Assembly (NCBI GenBank): GCA_003490025.1
Contig: DNJC01000093.1
Span: 16,011 to 80,010, forward strand
From: Geobacter sp.
GTDB taxonomy: Bacteria > Desulfobacterota > Desulfuromonadia > Geobacterales > Geobacteraceae
Direction: 5' to 3'
DNA length: 64,000 bases
Below, in pieces: positions 27,278 through 34,015 of this stretch; position 1 is the first letter of the stretch, and each line of letters opens with the position of its first letter. The notes under the pieces were generated by a model that was not told where the DNA came from, did no database searches, and worked only from the letters and a program-made list of their open reading frames with translations. The position numbers and the translations under genes were made by a program.

Positions 27278-27378
27278 ACACTCCTCCCCCCAGAGGGGGG
27301 AGGCCGGGAGGGGGGATAGCCGCGACATAGACTGAAAGACACCCCCTCCCGACCCTCCCCCTCCGGGGGCGGGACCAC
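27278..27378. repeat. GC-rich inverted repeats between the cytochrome and mazG
   Basis: CTCCCCCCAGAGGGGGGAGG (27,285 region) and the opposed CTCCCGACCCTCCCCCTCCG (27,347 region) belong to the dispersed palindrome family; arms face each other. Confidence 0.75.
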
Positions 27379-27423
27379 ACCAGGCCGGGAATCCCTAACG
27401 GCCGACCCATCCGGAGAATCCCT

Positions 27424-28218
27424 ATGCAACCTGAAACGACCCAAAGCCGCTTCGACCGTCTCGTGGAAATCATGCGCAAGCTGCGCGCGCCGGGGGGATG
27501 CCCCTGGGACGCGGAACAGAGCCACGATTCGCTGAAACGGTACCTGCTCGAAGAGGCGTACGAAGTGATCGAGGCGATCGATGCGGGAGGCGGCGAGCAC
27601 CTGAAGGAAGAACTGGGGGACCTGCTGCTGCAGCCGGTATTCCACGCGGCCATCGCCGAGGAAAACGGCGAGTTCACCATGGACGACGTTCTCGACGCCA
27701 TCAACGAGAAGCTCGTCCGGCGCCACCCCCACGTCTTCGGCGACGAGGTGATCGAAACTAGCGCGGCACAGGTGCAGAACTGGGAGAAGATAAAGACGAA
27801 GGAGAAAGGGGTGGAGCGAAAGTCGGCGCTCTCCGGCATCCCCCCCCACCTCCCGGCGCTGATGCAGGCCCAGAAGATTACGGAGAAGGCGGCGAGGGTC
27901 GGCTTCGACTGGGAGCACACCGACCAGGTCTTCGCCAAGGTGATGGAGGAACTGCACGAGTTCCAGGAGGCGATGGCGGCCGGCGACCAGAAGGAGATGG
28001 AGTCGGAGCTGGGCGATCTCCTCTTCGCCATCGTGAACCTGGGACGCTTCCTCGCCCTCGACCCGGAGGACGCCCTGAGGAAGACCATCCAGCGATTCAC
28101 CCGGCGCTTCAGCCACATCGAGGAGACCCTCCACGCCCGCGGCAAGGGGATGCAGGAATCGACCCTCGAGGAGATGGATCTCCTCTGGGAAGAGGCGAAG
28201 AAGCTGGAGAAATGTTGA
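27424..28218 (+). CDS. mazG: Nucleoside triphosphate pyrophosphohydrolase MazG
   Basis: 264 residues with two MazG domains. Domain 1: LRAPGGCPWDAEQSHDSLKR, EEAYEVIEAID, EELGDLLLQPVFHA. Domain 2: VMEELHEFQEAM, ESELGDLLFAIVNLGRFLAL. The EExxE and ExxD acidic metal ligands are present in both. Hydrolyses NTPs to NMP and pyrophosphate, as a house-cleaning or stringent-response enzyme. Followed by the DnaA-box region, with ogt converging. Confidence 0.94.
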   Translation: MQPETTQSRFDRLVEIMRKLRAPGGCPWDAEQSHDSLKRYLLEEAYEVIEAIDAGGGEHLKEELGDLLLQPVFHAAIAEENGEFTMDDVLDAINEKLVRRHPHVFGDEVIETSAAQVQNWEKIKTKEKGVERKSALSGIPPHLPALMQAQKITEKAARVGFDWEHTDQVFAKVMEELHEFQEAMAAGDQKEMESELGDLLFAIVNLGRFLALDPEDALRKTIQRFTRRFSHIEETLHARGKGMQESTLEEMDLLWEEAKKLEKC

Positions 28219-28249
28219 ATTAATTAATGTTTTTAGGCAGGCCGGACGC

Positions 28250-28283
28250 TTATCAACACTTTTTGTTGATAAGCTGTGGATAA
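28250..28283. promoter_or_regulatory. Cluster of DnaA-box-like sites
   Basis: TTATCAACA (28250-28258), its inverted copy TGTTGATAA (28264-28272), and TGTGGATAA (28275-28283, the complement of the consensus TTATCCACA). TGTTGAGAA at 28287-28295 is one mismatch away, and TGTGCATAA at 28465-28473 is another consensus site (TTATNCACA). The first two also form an 11-bp hairpin GCTTATCAACA / TGTTGATAAGC, which lacks a T run. Confidence 0.55.
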
Positions 28284-28482
28284 CGGTGTTGAGAAATAAA
28301 TAAACCTGCGCGTTTCAAGCACTTTCCGCGTTCTGCATAATTATTCGTCACGCGTTTTAGCATCGTAATTTCAATGAGTTAGGCCAAGAGACGGCAGGAT
28401 GGTCACTTTCGACCACAGCATCGATTAATCCCAACTAATTAGCTGACAACCCACGTGGAAATCCTGTGCATAACTGCACGAA

Positions 28483-29037
28483 TTAGCCCCAAAAAAACCT
28501 TCCGGTCCTATCGAGTTCCACACCTTCCATCGACAGCAGTTCCCTCTTCGAGGCGACCCCGCCCGGCGCGGTAAATCCGGTCATAACACCGCTGGTGGCG
28601 ACGACCCGGTGACACGGGATCATGATCGGCAGCGGGTTCCTCGCCATGGCTCCGCCGATGGCCCTGGCGCCTCCGGGACAACCGCAGTGAAGGGCCACCT
28701 GGAGGTAACTGAGGACGGTGCCGTAGGGAATGGCTGCCACGACGCTGTACACGGACTTCTGGAAGCGGGTGAAACCTTCAAGTTGCAGGGGAAGTTCGAA
28801 GGTGACACGCTCGCCGGCGAAATACCTGGCGAGAACCGCTACCGCTTCCCGCGTCAGGCTGCTTTCCGCTACGGCCTGCGGATGGAGGGTGGCTGCGAGT
28901 TCCAGCGCCTCGGCGGCGGAATGGGCGCCAAAGGGGAGATGGTGGGCGACAAGCCCGCTGTCGTTCGCCGCGACTATGCCGAAGCCCGCAGCGCTTTGGT
29001 AGATCGAGCACGCGGTGGCTGTTACCTTGTTCTTCAT
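28483..29037 (-). CDS. ogt: Methylated-DNA--protein-cysteine methyltransferase
   Basis: Suicide repair of O6-methylguanine. 184 residues from the ATG at 29037 (GGAGCCAGTG in front; a GTG at 29076 is also open). The active-site motif is MIPCHRVVATSG; preceding it FQKSVYSVVAAIPYGTVLSY and ARAIGGAMARNPLP form the DNA-binding winged helix. Located just downstream of murJ on the same strand. Confidence 0.9.
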   Translation of the reverse strand: MKNKVTATACSIYQSAAGFGIVAANDSGLVAHHLPFGAHSAAEALELAATLHPQAVAESSLTREAVAVLARYFAGERVTFELPLQLEGFTRFQKSVYSVVAAIPYGTVLSYLQVALHCGCPGGARAIGGAMARNPLPIMIPCHRVVATSGVMTGFTAPGGVASKRELLSMEGVELDRTGRFFWG

Positions 29038-29084
29038 CACTGGCTCCAGGTTCGGGTTTCCATTAGGAACTGACACCGATCATT

Positions 29085-30665
29085 TTAAGCCGGATCCCTT
29101 TTTCTGAGAACCTTTTTCTTGAATAGCCCCACGGCGTCCCTTGCCTCCTCGCAGCGGAGCAGGTGCGCGGCGACCAGGAAGACGGCCATCCCCGCAAGGA
29201 TCCCCGCTCCGAGCACTCCCCCCTTCAAAAGCCTCTCGCCGGCCGGCGACCAGTCGATGAGCCGCATGATCAGGTAGACCACGACCGCCATCGGGACCGA
29301 GGCAAGGACCCCCTTGACTCCCGAGAAGAGGATCGCCCTCCCGCCGAACGGCCCGACCTTCTTCCTGAGGAACCAGAGCAAAAGGAGCATGTTCCCCAGC
29401 GCCGAGAGCGAGGAGGCGAGCGCGAGGCCGCCGTGCAGCATCGGCCGCATCAGGAGGACGCTGAAGAGGAGGTTGAGGATGAAGGCGATGAAGGCGATCA
29501 TGACCGGGGTCTTGGTGTCTTTGAGCGCGTAGAAGGCGGGGACCAGCACGCGCACCAGCGCCACGAAGGTGAGGCCGACGGAGTAGTAGACGAGCGCGGT
29601 GCCGCAGTTGACCGCCTTGGCGTAAGTAAAGGCCCCTCCCATGAAGAGGAGGGAGAAGATCGGGGTGGCGCAGAAGATCAGCCCCACCATCGCCGGAATG
29701 GTTATGAAGAGGGTCAGCCTCACGCCGTAGGAGAGCGACTCCTTGAGCGCGTCCATGTCGCCGGCGGCAGCCTGCCTGCTCATGGAGGGAAGGACCGCCT
29801 GGGCGACCGAGACGGTGAAGATCCCCTGCGGGAACTCGAAGAGCCTTTGCGCGTAGTAGAGATACGACACGCTCCCTTCGGGAAGAAGCGACGCGAGAAT
29901 GGAACCGACCGCGATGTTCAGGTAGTAGACCCCCACGCCGAAGACGGACGGACCCATGAGGAGGGCGATCCTCTTCAGCGCCGGGTGTGCCAGGTTGAAG
30001 TTGGGGCGGATCGGGAAACCTTTCCTGTAGAGCACCGGGAGTTGCAGGACGAGCTGCAGCACCCCCCCGATCAGCACGCCGACGGCCAGCGCGACGATCG
30101 GCACCTGGAACCGGTCGTGCAGAAGCAGGGCGCACAGGATCATCGAGAGGTTCAGGAAGACCGTGGAGACGGCAGGGGTGAAGAAGTGGCGCAGCGTGTT
30201 GAGGATCCCCATGCAGAGGGCGACGAGGCTCACGAAGAAGATGTACGGGAACATGAGCCGGTTCAGCAGTATGGTGACCGAGACCTTCTCCGGATTGTTG
30301 GCGAAGCCGGGGAACATCAGGTGCACGATCTGAGGCGACAAGACGATGCCGGCGATGGTGATGGCGGCCATCACCATGGTGAGGGCGGTGAAGCAGACGT
30401 TGACGAGGTCGCGCGCCTCGTCCTCACCCTTGTTGGTGTACCACTCGGAGAAGGTCGGGACGAATGCCGAGGTGAGCGCACCCTCGGCGAAGAAGCGGCG
30501 CAGCATGTTCGGGATCTGGAAGGCGGCGAAGAAGGCGTCGGTGTACATCCCCGCGCCGAAGAGGCGGGAGACCACCATGTCGCGCACCATCCCCATGATG
30601 CGCGAGAGCATCGTGGCGGCGCCGAGGACCCCCGCGGCGCGAGCTATGTTTTTCTTTTCTGACAT
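29085..30665 (-). CDS. murJ: Lipid II flippase MurJ
   Basis: Moves the peptidoglycan precursor lipid II across the inner membrane. 526 residues with about 14 transmembrane helices, MOP superfamily. Family blocks: AAGVLGAATMLSRIMGMVRD, the FFAAFQIPNMLRRFFAEGAL block with the conserved Arg residues, and YPYIFFVSL-type MFPYIFFVSLVALCMG. ATG at 30665 with AAGGGGTGCGG in front. Shares strand with ogt downstream. Confidence 0.95.
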   Translation of the reverse strand: MSEKKNIARAAGVLGAATMLSRIMGMVRDMVVSRLFGAGMYTDAFFAAFQIPNMLRRFFAEGALTSAFVPTFSEWYTNKGEDEARDLVNVCFTALTMVMAAITIAGIVLSPQIVHLMFPGFANNPEKVSVTILLNRLMFPYIFFVSLVALCMGILNTLRHFFTPAVSTVFLNLSMILCALLLHDRFQVPIVALAVGVLIGGVLQLVLQLPVLYRKGFPIRPNFNLAHPALKRIALLMGPSVFGVGVYYLNIAVGSILASLLPEGSVSYLYYAQRLFEFPQGIFTVSVAQAVLPSMSRQAAAGDMDALKESLSYGVRLTLFITIPAMVGLIFCATPIFSLLFMGGAFTYAKAVNCGTALVYYSVGLTFVALVRVLVPAFYALKDTKTPVMIAFIAFILNLLFSVLLMRPMLHGGLALASSLSALGNMLLLLWFLRKKVGPFGGRAILFSGVKGVLASVPMAVVVYLIMRLIDWSPAGERLLKGGVLGAGILAGMAVFLVAAHLLRCEEARDAVGLFKKKVLRKRDPA

Positions 30666-30737
30666 CCGCACCCCTTAGGCCTGCAACAGCTCAAGGGACG
30701 GAATTTAGCACAGCAGGTGGGATATTGGCAATGGTTC

Positions 30738-30929
30738 AAGCAAAGAGGGGGGGGCAAAGCATTTTATGGTTCCTACGCCCCGGCGTGGGAACGATCTTGA
30801 AAATTCATGGTTCCTACGCTCCAGCGTGGGAACCACAGACTGGGGACGCTCCAGCGTCCCTTTTGTTCACCATGCATGGTTCCTACGCTCCAGCGTGGGA
30901 ACCGCAGCCTGGGACGCTCCAGCGTCCGG
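30738..30929. repeat. REP palindromes downstream of the RAYT gene
   Basis: Three large palindromes of the form GGTTCCTACGCTCCAGCGTG+GGAACC (30769-30792, 30809-30834, 30878-30903) alternate with two small ones GGGACGCTCCAGCGTCCC (30842-30860, 30911-30929). The sequence before the first, AGAGGGGGGGGCAAAGCATT, reappears on the other side of the transposase gene at 31,557. Confidence 0.9.
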
Positions 30930-30938
30930 TCCATGCCG

Positions 30939-31472
30939 TTACCACCAGCGGTCAATTTCGATCAACCCGGGTTCTCCGATGTAGTTGCGCGCACTGGAGT
31001 AGCGCCACTGCTCAGCTCTATCGATATAGCCGCGCCTCAAGGGGTTTCCATGGATGTACTCCAGTTTTTCCCGCATCATCGAGTCGCTGAGCACGAGCTC
31101 CGCGTGAGAACCTTCCTGCCAAAACTGATGCTCCCTGTCGGCCTTGAACGTCATTTTAGACCAGCTTAGCCTCATCAACAGTGATTCAGCCCCGTTCCTT
31201 TCGAGCTGCGAAATAATTCTTCTTGCGGTGAAGGATTTGAAGCTCGCCAGGCATTTGTCGAGGTGGTCCGCCTGTGCGACGAAGTGGAGATGGTTCTCCA
31301 TGACAACATACCCGTACAACCGCAATCCCATCCTTTCTCTGAGGAAGCGCCAGCTCTCAAGGAGAAGGTCAACATTTTCCGGGAATGAAAATACAGGGAG
31401 CCACTCGACTACAGTACAGGTGAGAAAGTGCGGCTTATCCGGTTCCGTGATCAGGTAGCGGGATCTGGACAT
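30939..31472 (-). CDS. REP-associated tyrosine transposase (RAYT)
   Basis: 177 residues of the Y1/IS200-like HUH fold: opens MSRSRYLITEPDKPHFLTCT, has the metal-binding His pair in VMENHLHFVAQ, and the C-terminal YIHGNPLRRGYIDRAEQWRY that holds the candidate catalytic Tyr. RAYT enzymes process REP palindromes and are thought to spread them; they are single-copy, vertically kept genes rather than insertion sequences. Flanked on both sides by REP palindromes, which supports the call. Start at 31472 follows GAGGCTCCTC. Confidence 0.9.
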   Translation of the reverse strand: MSRSRYLITEPDKPHFLTCTVVEWLPVFSFPENVDLLLESWRFLRERMGLRLYGYVVMENHLHFVAQADHLDKCLASFKSFTARRIISQLERNGAESLLMRLSWSKMTFKADREHQFWQEGSHAELVLSDSMMREKLEYIHGNPLRRGYIDRAEQWRYSSARNYIGEPGLIEIDRWW

Positions 31473-31496
31473 GAGGAGCCTCGCATGCTCGGCGCC

Positions 31497-31705
31497 GGGA
31501 CGCTGGAGCGTCGAGGCCTGCGTTCCCACGCTGGAGCGTAGGAACGATCTTAAGCAAGAGGGGGGCAAAGCATTTTGCATGGTTCCTACGCTCCAGCGTG
31601 GGAACCACAGCCTGGGGACGCTCCAGCGTCCCTTTTGTCCACCAACAGCAGTATAGCCGACGCTGGAGCGTCCGGCTTTGCGTTCCCACGCTGGAGCGTA
31701 GGAAC
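31497..31705. repeat. REP palindromes upstream of the RAYT gene
   Basis: Large palindromes at 31522-31545, 31581-31606 and 31682-31705 alternate with small ones at 31497-31512, 31614-31632 and 31659-31674. Orientation alternates, as in BIMEs. No gene lies between 31473 and 31783 apart from these repeats and the arsR promoter. Confidence 0.9.
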
Positions 31706-31720
31706 GATCTTAATCTTCTG

Positions 31721-31765
31721 TTGACACGACTGCAAGACAACTGTATAAGTGTAAGCGCATATACT
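31721..31765 (+). promoter_or_regulatory. arsR promoter with overlapping candidate operator
   Basis: TTGACA (31721-31726), 17-base spacer, TATAAG (31744-31749). AGTGTAAGCGCATATACT at 31748-31765 is an imperfect palindrome just downstream of the -10 box; a similar sequence (AGTAGTTGCGCATATTCT) lies before the micro-protein gene. Confidence 0.65.
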
Positions 31766-31783
31766 AAAGGGGACGCATGACAG

Positions 31784-32113
31784 ATGAAGGAAGCAGCGGA
31801 GTATTTCAAGTTGCTGTCGGTCGACAAGAGAATTGACATCATCGAGCTTCTGAAACAGGAAGCCATGAGCGTCAACGCGATGGCAGAGGCTTTGAAGATC
31901 TCGCAATCCGCAGTATCACAGCATCTGAGGGTGCTGAAATCTGCCGGTCTCGTTAAGGATGAAAGGCGAGGCTACTGGATATTTTACATGCTGAATAAGG
32001 AAGCCCTGGAGGAGTGCCGCAAAAGGCTTAACAGGATCTGTACCTGCGGATGCCAAGGCGCCACGCCCAGCGTGAAAAAACCTTGCTGTTCCGACGACGA
32101 GGCCGAACATTGA
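31784..32113 (+). CDS. ArsR/SmtB family metal- or redox-responsive repressor
   Basis: 109 residues: winged helix-turn-helix with recognition helix AEALKISQSAVSQHLRVLKS, wing KDERRGYWIFYML. The C-terminal tail is cysteine-rich (CTCGCQG ... PCCSD), giving five cysteines that could bind metal (As, Cd, Zn or similar). Members repress their own promoter and let go on metal binding. Next gene on the same strand is a cysteine-rich micro-protein, likely a target. Confidence 0.88.
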   Translation: MKEAAEYFKLLSVDKRIDIIELLKQEAMSVNAMAEALKISQSAVSQHLRVLKSAGLVKDERRGYWIFYMLNKEALEECRKRLNRICTCGCQGATPSVKKPCCSDDEAEH

Positions 32114-32198
32114 ACCGAACCGCCCGTCTTGGTTTAGCTACAGCGGGCCCACATGAACTATCTTGGACGCACCTACTTTTTTTTGGGAGATCCATATC

Positions 32199-32216
32199 AG
32201 TAGTTGCGCATATTCT
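32199..32216 (+). promoter_or_regulatory. Second candidate ArsR operator
   Basis: AGTAGTTGCGCATATTCT matches the sequence at the arsR promoter at 13 of 18 positions (shared core GCGCATAT) and lies 22 bases before the micro-protein start codon. Confidence 0.4.
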
Positions 32217-32238
32217 TATCAAGAAGGAGGTGATAACC

Positions 32239-32352
32239 ATGGGAAAATGCTGTCAGGGTTCCAAAGAGACGCCGGAGGTGAAACCGCCGGTCGTTAAAGA
32301 GCCGAAAGGCTCATGCGGCTGCGGCTGCGTGCCTGAGGAGGAGAAGAAGTAA
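32239..32352 (+). CDS. 37-residue cysteine-rich micro-protein
   Basis: Encodes MGKCCQGSKETPEVKPP, then VVKEPKGSCGCGCVPEEEKK. Two cysteine groups, CC near the N-terminus and CGCGC near the C-terminus, are separated by a proline/lysine linker. The size and CxCxC pattern suggest a metal-binding peptide such as a small metallothionein or chaperone. The Shine-Dalgarno AAGGAGGTGAT is a complete match to the 16S tail, which argues strongly that it is translated. A terminator follows at once. Confidence 0.72.
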   Translation: MGKCCQGSKETPEVKPPVVKEPKGSCGCGCVPEEEKK

Positions 32353-32359
32353 AACGACC

Positions 32360-32396
32360 GAGGGGAGACCGCTGCACAGTCTCCCCTCACCCTTTT
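32360..32396 (+). terminator. Intrinsic terminator after the micro-protein gene
   Basis: GAGGGGAGAC / GTCTCCCCTC stem with a CGCTGCACA loop, then ACCCTTTT. Confidence 0.75.
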
Positions 32397-32435
32397 ACTC
32401 ATCTCCTTAACGGCAGGAGCGGCACTCCTGCCGGA

Positions 32436-33620
32436 TTATGCCTTATGCTCGTCCGGCAGCATGCACGCCTCAAGCCGCCTGAAGTACTCCTCCCGGCAGA
32501 AATTCTCCACCTCCACCAGCGCGGCGAACGCCTCGCCGAACCCCATGCGACCGAGCGTGAAGACGCCGTGGCCGTAGACGATGGCGCTCCCGCTGGCGCC
32601 GATTACGGGCGGCACCCGCTTTGCCAGCCCTCCGGCCCCGATCTCCCCGGCGACCACCGGCGTCCCGCCGATCTCCCGCACGTGCGGACAATCCTTCCAG
32701 CAGTCCTTGATCGGGCAGTCCCTCGCCTCGCAGAGCATGCTCATCACCACGGAGAACTTCGGGTGTCCGTGCAGGATGACCCGCGCCCCGGTCTGCTCGA
32801 AGATCTTCCTGTGGGCCAGGAGTTCGCTGGAGGCGGTGATGCCGGTCGTCGAGGAGTTGTCCGTCGGCACCGGGTCGATGCACCCCTTCAGCTCGTCCAG
32901 GCTCGCCGCCGTCTGCGAGATGTAGATGAGGTCCCCGGCGCAGGCGGAGATATTGCCGAAGAAGGAATCGACCAGCCCCCGCTCGACCGTGTAGCGCCCC
33001 ACCGCTTCGATCTCGGAGAGGATCTCGTCCTTCTCCTGCGAGAGCTTGTCCCTGAAAACGAGCCCCGAGGCGGAAAGCGGCCTGAGCCATTGATCGCGGA
33101 ACGCCTGGAAGGCCTCGCGCTCCCCCGGGAGCAGGAACCCTTCCGCCAGGACGTCCTGCAGGTACTTGACGAAGGTGGAGTGGAACACGGAGGAGTAGTT
33201 GATGAACGCCTGCTCCACCGTGATGGCGCCCAACGTCACGATACCGACCCCCTCCACGATGACCCCTTTTCGGTTCCCCAACAGCACCGCGATCTTGGGA
33301 GCGGGGTCGTCGCCCAGTTCACCCTTTCTCAGGAAAGGGATGTCGTGCAGGAAGGTGCGGGTCTCGGTGTCCTGGGGCAGGATGCAGTTCTCGCCCTTGG
33401 GGGAGCGTGCGATCAGGAAATCGGCGAAGGGGAGCGAGGGGCGTGCGGCCACCAGGGCCAGGGCGTTGAGACGCGAAAGGGTGGCGCCGGCCAGCTCGGC
33501 GAGATCCGGCGCGCCGTCGCTGATCAGCACGTCGTCCTGCGCGGCGAAGGCGATGCGGCCCGGCAGGGCCGAGCGGTCGGCCAGCAGCTTGCCCGAATAT
33601 TTCTCTATCTGGTCTCTCAT
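32436..33620 (-). CDS. Double-domain class II aldolase/adducin family protein
   Basis: 394 residues, about twice the length of one class II aldolase domain. The C-terminal half (from about residue 185) has the metal ligands: VILHGHPKF and, later, IVYGHGVFTLG, plus FFGNISA near its start. The N-terminal half ends with GNRKGVIVEGVGIVTLGAIT, which looks like the same fold with the His replaced. An unusual insert CEARDCPIKDCWKDCPH adds four closely spaced cysteines. Substrate unknown. Last gene of a minus-strand group after the AOR gene. Confidence 0.78.
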   Translation of the reverse strand: MRDQIEKYSGKLLADRSALPGRIAFAAQDDVLISDGAPDLAELAGATLSRLNALALVAARPSLPFADFLIARSPKGENCILPQDTETRTFLHDIPFLRKGELGDDPAPKIAVLLGNRKGVIVEGVGIVTLGAITVEQAFINYSSVFHSTFVKYLQDVLAEGFLLPGEREAFQAFRDQWLRPLSASGLVFRDKLSQEKDEILSEIEAVGRYTVERGLVDSFFGNISACAGDLIYISQTAASLDELKGCIDPVPTDNSSTTGITASSELLAHRKIFEQTGARVILHGHPKFSVVMSMLCEARDCPIKDCWKDCPHVREIGGTPVVAGEIGAGGLAKRVPPVIGASGSAIVYGHGVFTLGRMGFGEAFAALVEVENFCREEYFRRLEACMLPDEHKA

Positions 33621-33624
33621 CGTC

Positions 33625-33849
33625 TCACAGCTTCATGTTCCGCTCTATGAACGGACGCGCCGGTTTGAACGGGTGGTTCAGGAACTCGTTGTACTGGGTC
33701 AGAAACTCGATATAGCGCTCGCCGTCAACCTCTCCGTTTACCATGAACGGGTTGTGACGGGTCGCGGCGACATGCGCCATATCTCGACGCAGCGACTCCG
33801 ATTTGGACAAGGCTACCAACTCTTCCCGTTCCGCTTCGCTAAGAAGCAT
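33625..33849 (-). CDS. Small conserved protein, partner of a decayed nucleotidyltransferase
   Basis: 74 residues: MLLSEAEREELVALSKSESL, RRDMAHVAATRHNPFMVNGE, ending PARPFIERNMKL. No known catalytic motif; largely helical. Its ATG overlaps the end of a relic nucleotidyltransferase frame and uses the GAAGGGG inside that relic as ribosome site. In Geobacter such small genes sit beside nucleotidyltransferase genes, possibly as the partner of a toxin (from memory). The aldolase gene starts five bases downstream. Confidence 0.6.
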   Translation of the reverse strand: MLLSEAEREELVALSKSESLRRDMAHVAATRHNPFMVNGEVDGERYIEFLTQYNEFLNHPFKPARPFIERNMKL

Positions 33850-34008
33850 GATATTTCCCCTTCAACTCCAGAAACAACGGGGTGAAATCGAACATCCCGA
33901 AGTACTCGCCGACCAGCTCCCAATTCAGCCGTAGGCAATGTCCTGCTGCAAAAACGCTGCAACAAGTTTCCTGGTGACGCTTTTGAAATCCAAACCGCTA
34001 CTCTCCAT
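33839..34008 (-). pseudogene. Nucleotidyltransferase gene with large internal deletion
   Basis: From ATG 34008 the frame reads MESSGLDFKSVTRKLVAAFL QQDIAYG then stops. In the next frame it continues LNWELVGEYFGMFDFTPLFL ELKGKYHAS to a stop at 33839. The two ends look like the beginning and the last helix of an AbiEii-like or DUF-type nucleotidyltransferase of about 180-200 residues; the middle, with the catalytic GG...D.D motif, is missing. Total length is 170 bases. Confidence 0.6.
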
Positions 34009-34015
34009 ATGCGCC

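Noticed and set aside
28250..28272. Inverted TTATCAACA pair as an intrinsic terminator of mazG
   Set aside because: The hairpin is not followed by a T run; the match to DnaA boxes, with further boxes nearby, explains it better, although it may still aid termination.
30738..31705. RAYT locus as a normal insertion sequence
   Set aside because: No terminal transposon ends or target duplication; the palindromes alternate in orientation as in BIMEs and the protein is of the RAYT type.
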